A stretch of DNA of 64,000 bases, taken from positions 41,363,516-41,427,515 of the forward strand of contig NC_057766.1 in assembly GCF_010389155.1 (NCBI RefSeq), in the 5' to 3' direction. The translations under genes were made by a program, and so were the position numbers. Each line of letters begins with the position of its first letter. Position 1 is the stretch's first letter. Of this stretch, positions 59,710 to 64,000 are shown one piece after another. The notes under the pieces were generated by a model that saw only the letters and a list, made by a program, of their open reading frames with translations, made no database searches and was not told the origin of the DNA. The DNA comes from Erigeron canadensis (Eukaryota; Streptophyta; Magnoliopsida; Asterales; Asteraceae).

Positions 59710-60918
59710 AGAAATTACACTTTTGGTACCTCAAGTTGGCAGCTTTTGCACTTTTAGTCTCTAACTAAAAAAATTGCAGTTTTCATACCTAAAGTTTTGT
59801 GTTTTTTTCAGTTTTGGTACCACGTTCATACAGCGTTAAGTGTTGCCGTTAACGCCCTCACGTGACAAACACGTGAGGGGTATTTTAGTCTTTTGGCCCC
59901 TTTTTTTTGAGAAAATTACACTTTTGATACCTCAAGTTGTCAATTTTTTTACTTTTGGTACCTCAAGCTGTCAATTGTTTCACTTTTGACAAACATATTT
60001 TTATTACACTCTCCAATTTTCATCTCACATATTAGCATTTATCAAACAACACACACTCAAAAATCAACACATGATTTTTTCTTTACGGCTCTTAAAAAAA
60101 CATCCAATGGTGTATATCCATTCTTGAAATATTATATGTTGTTGGTATAATTACGGGTGATGGTGTAAGAACTGAATGCATTGGTGGATCGATGGTCGGA
60201 AAAAACTCATGTCGCCGGAATACGCACCCACCATCGATCTCTTTTCACCTATTATCGAAAACCCTCTCACCCCTAAATTACCCTATTCTTCGATCGGAAT
60301 ATGCTACAAACGAAATTTGATTGGAATATGGTACAAACGAGATCTGAACGGAATCTGTTACAGATGAATATATTTGCCACAAACGAGATTAGATCTGAAT
60401 ATTTAGTTAAGGTGGAGGTCATGGTGCCTGGTGGGGAAGGAGATAGTCGTAACCCTTTCTGATGGTATATTATTCATATAAGAGATTTGAATTTATTTAC
60501 GCATGTTTATGTATTGGATTTGGTATGGTATAGAGATATAGGTATACATGGATATATGGATGATCGCAATGTGTGTTGATTTTTGAGTGTGTGTTGTTTG
60601 ATAGATGTTAATGTGTGAGATGAAAATTGGAGAGTATAATAAAAATATATTGTCTACTTGAGGTACCAAAAGTGAAAAAATTGACAATTTGAGGTATCAA
60701 AAGGGTAATTTTCTCAAAACGAGGGGGGTCAAAAGACTAAAATACCCCTCACGTGTATGTCACGTGAGGGTGCTAACGGAAAAAATTAACGCCGTATGTA
60801 CATGGTACCAAAACTGAAAAAAACACAAAACTTTAGGTATGAAAACTATAAATTTTTTAGTTGGAGACTAAAAGTGCAAAAACTGCCAATTTAAGGTACC
60901 AAAAGTGTAATTTTAGAT
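59710..60918. mobile_element. Large foldback element with unique loop
   Basis: Arms of about 350 bases (about 59710-60080 and 60565-60918) pair. The left has AAATTACACTTTTGGTACC, CTAAAGTTTTGTGTTTTTT, CACGTGAGGGGTATTTTAGT and ACACACTCAAAAATCAACACA, all matched inverted at the right. A loop of about 480 bases lies between. The outer ends are AAATTACACTTTTGG and its complement. No transposase and no clear target duplication; it could be a Mutator-like MITE or other foldback. Confidence 0.8.
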
Positions 60919-61107
60919 GTACACCATTAAACATATTAACATGTTTTAAGATGTTACGTGTAAAATCATGTGACATGTATCAAGGCTAAATCTATAATAT
61001 TATTAAAAGAGAGGGTTGGGGGTACACTTGACACCCTAATCCACTTCCTTGAGTCTAATTTTCTCTCCTTATTAATCCTCTAATTTTTTTAATATTAATC
61101 TATATAA

Positions 61108-61275
61108 TTTACACTTTTTGGTTTTCCATCACCAATTTATACTTTAACCCCAATCTAAAACAATTAATTTACACTTTTTAGTTTCCCATCATCAATTTAC
61201 ACTTTAACACAATTTAAATAATTAACTTACACTTTTTGATTTTCCATCACCAATTTACACTTTAACCTAATTTAT
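61108..61275. repeat. Three-copy tandem repeat, unit about 58 bp
   Basis: TTACACTTTTTGGTTTTCC, CCATCACCAATTTA and ACTTTAACC recur three times in order with small changes. The same words appear in the tandem repeat at 37325-37515. Confidence 0.85.
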
Positions 61276-61849
61276 ATTTAATTATACTTTTATATATATA
61301 GTTATAAGAAAATGTAAATTTTTTATTTAACTAAAGTTGAAAAAAAGGGGTAAACTGAAATCAATATTTATATGGAGTTAATTTTCGTATATTTCTTCAT
61401 TGGGCGGATAATTTTTGGAGAATTTTGACCGATGGAGTGACTATTCAGCTAGCAAATTTTCAAGTTAATTTCGGTATATTTATTTAATATATTTGAATTC
61501 CAATTTTTAAACTTTGATTAATATATTTTGAGACTACCCGTCCATTGGACAAGCCTGACCACTAGTACTTTATATACATTAAACTTAGTCAAACTTTTTG
61601 AGAGATGCCACACTGATTGACTACGACTAATCACTTTAGAAAACATAAAATTTTTAAAAAATATTATAACGCACTGTAGTTAAATAACATCATCATTGTA
61701 TATTTGAAAAATTTTTGAAGCGAAAATTGAGCAACATCTGAAAGACAAGGGGTGCAAATTAAACCCTACTTAAATTTCCAAGGTATCTAGTGTAATTCAT
61801 TCTTTCACTTAAAAAAGAAGCAAGCAAAACATCAGTCAGGTAACGCCGT

Positions 61850-62072
61850 CGTTGCCGCCAGTGTCTTCTCCTCCGGCGAGCATCTCCGTCCTCTCTATCT
61901 ACAAAATAACAGCACCCAAAGCTTTCCCTTCATCTCTTCTCCCTCCTTCGACACCACCAGCCCACTCTTTTCACCCCACTCTTATACCTCCTCTTTACTG
62001 CCGAAGACACTAACTGCCGCCCCACCACCACCGTAGCAACCATTTCTGTAAAGGTGCAAAATTTACATCCAG
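61850..62072 (+). promoter_or_regulatory. Probable 5' UTR exon of adenylosuccinate lyase
   Basis: A C-rich, CT-rich stretch unlike the flanking AT-rich DNA, with no stable ATG frame. It ends ACATCCAG followed by GTAAGTTG, a good splice donor at 62073. The acceptor before the start codon at 62668 is not certain (TGTAG at 62653 is one candidate). Confidence 0.5.
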
Positions 62073-62139
62073 GTAAGTTGAACCTGCTAGCTGAAATAAA
62101 CCACCCCCCTTTTTTTTTTTTGTATAATAATTTTATTTA

Positions 62140-62370
62140 TGGTTAGTAGCAACACCCTTGCCTCTGGAGATAGAGGTCATGGGTTCGATCCTCATCCCAT
62201 GCAAAGGTTGGAGGGCCTTTTCTACCATTTAGGTAGAAACTGGAAGCAGCCTCTCTACTTAGGTAGGAGGTAAGGTCTGCCTACATCTTAACCTCCCCAT
62301 ACACCGTCGAGGTATTGGGGCTCAAAACACGCGGAAGGTGGCACTGAGCAGTTACTTACTTACTTACTTA
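62140..62370 (+). mobile_element. SINE with RTE-LINE-like tail in the 5' UTR intron
   Basis: tRNA-like head with B box GGGTTCGATC (62181-62190), then GGAGGGCCTTTTCTACC, GGAAGCAGCCTCTCTAC (62242-62258), TGCCTACATCTTAACC, CCCCATACACCGTCG and a (TTAC)n tail at about 62353-62371. It is the same family as the SINE at 42362-42615. Confidence 0.75.
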
Positions 62371-62667
62371 CTAGATAGGACTTAAGGTTTAAAGATTGAT
62401 AAATTGTGATGATGGTTTTCGATTTAGGGTTTGATTTTATTTATCTGTAGGGTTTTAGGATTTCAGTAACAGACTTCATTTCTTGCGTGTTTTATAAGCA
62501 GTTATGCATGTTTAAATTGTATAACTGATATTTATTTTTTTACAAATTTCTGACTGAATTAAACGTAAAGTATAGAGCCGTGAATATAATACGATTGTTC
62601 CGTAAAGCGTTGTTTATTCTGATTGGGGAATTGTTATATTGAAGTGCTCTGTAGTGTATACGCCTTT

Positions 62668-64000
<1,333 letters not shown>

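Overview
The window is nuclear DNA of a eudicot plant. The genes are split by many short introns, the spacer DNA is very AT-rich, and plant-specific families are present: a jasmonate receptor, a Calvin-cycle bisphosphatase and a DIVARICATA-type MYB. Together with the repeat types (long TGTAACA...TGTTACA LTRs, RTE-LINE/SINE pairs, Helitrons) this suits an asterid, possibly Asteraceae. That placement is inference; I ran no search.

Gene-bearing left part (1-15.3 kb): the 3' part of a peroxisomal NAD carrier gene (PXN-like, +, 1817-4637, with one GC-AG intron), a complete signal peptidase complex subunit 2 gene (+, 5743-8433, with one U12-type AT-AC intron) and a 676-residue plant protein of unknown function (+, 10695-15048).

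Repeat-dominated middle (15.3-47.7 kb): no host gene was recognised. It holds tandem duplications, foldback elements, two or three Gypsy-type LTR blocks carrying clusters of GC-rich dyads, tRNA-derived SINEs, Stowaway-like and other MITEs, a dense series of Helitron-like 3' termini (some carrying captured LINE sequence), a candidate small solo LTR, and a decayed RTE-clade LINE. The tail of that LINE is shared with SINEs and with truncated copies elsewhere in the window.

Gene-bearing right part (47.7-64 kb): a complete COI1 jasmonate co-receptor gene (+, 48263-51372), a DIVARICATA-like MYB gene (-, 53119-53913), tRNA-Arg(CCT) (+, 55388-55460), a complete chloroplast sedoheptulose-1,7-bisphosphatase gene (-, 55646-58186) and the 5' end of an adenylosuccinate lyase gene (+, from 62668, running off the window). 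SBPase and adenylosuccinate lyase are divergent, with a 4.5 kb spacer between their start codons filled by an RTE tail, a pogo-like element and a large foldback.

The genes are unrelated housekeeping or signalling genes with no pathway link; plant genes are not in operons. Exon boundaries come from GT-AG, GC-AG or AT-AC sites that keep frame and match remembered family proteins; none was confirmed by transcripts.
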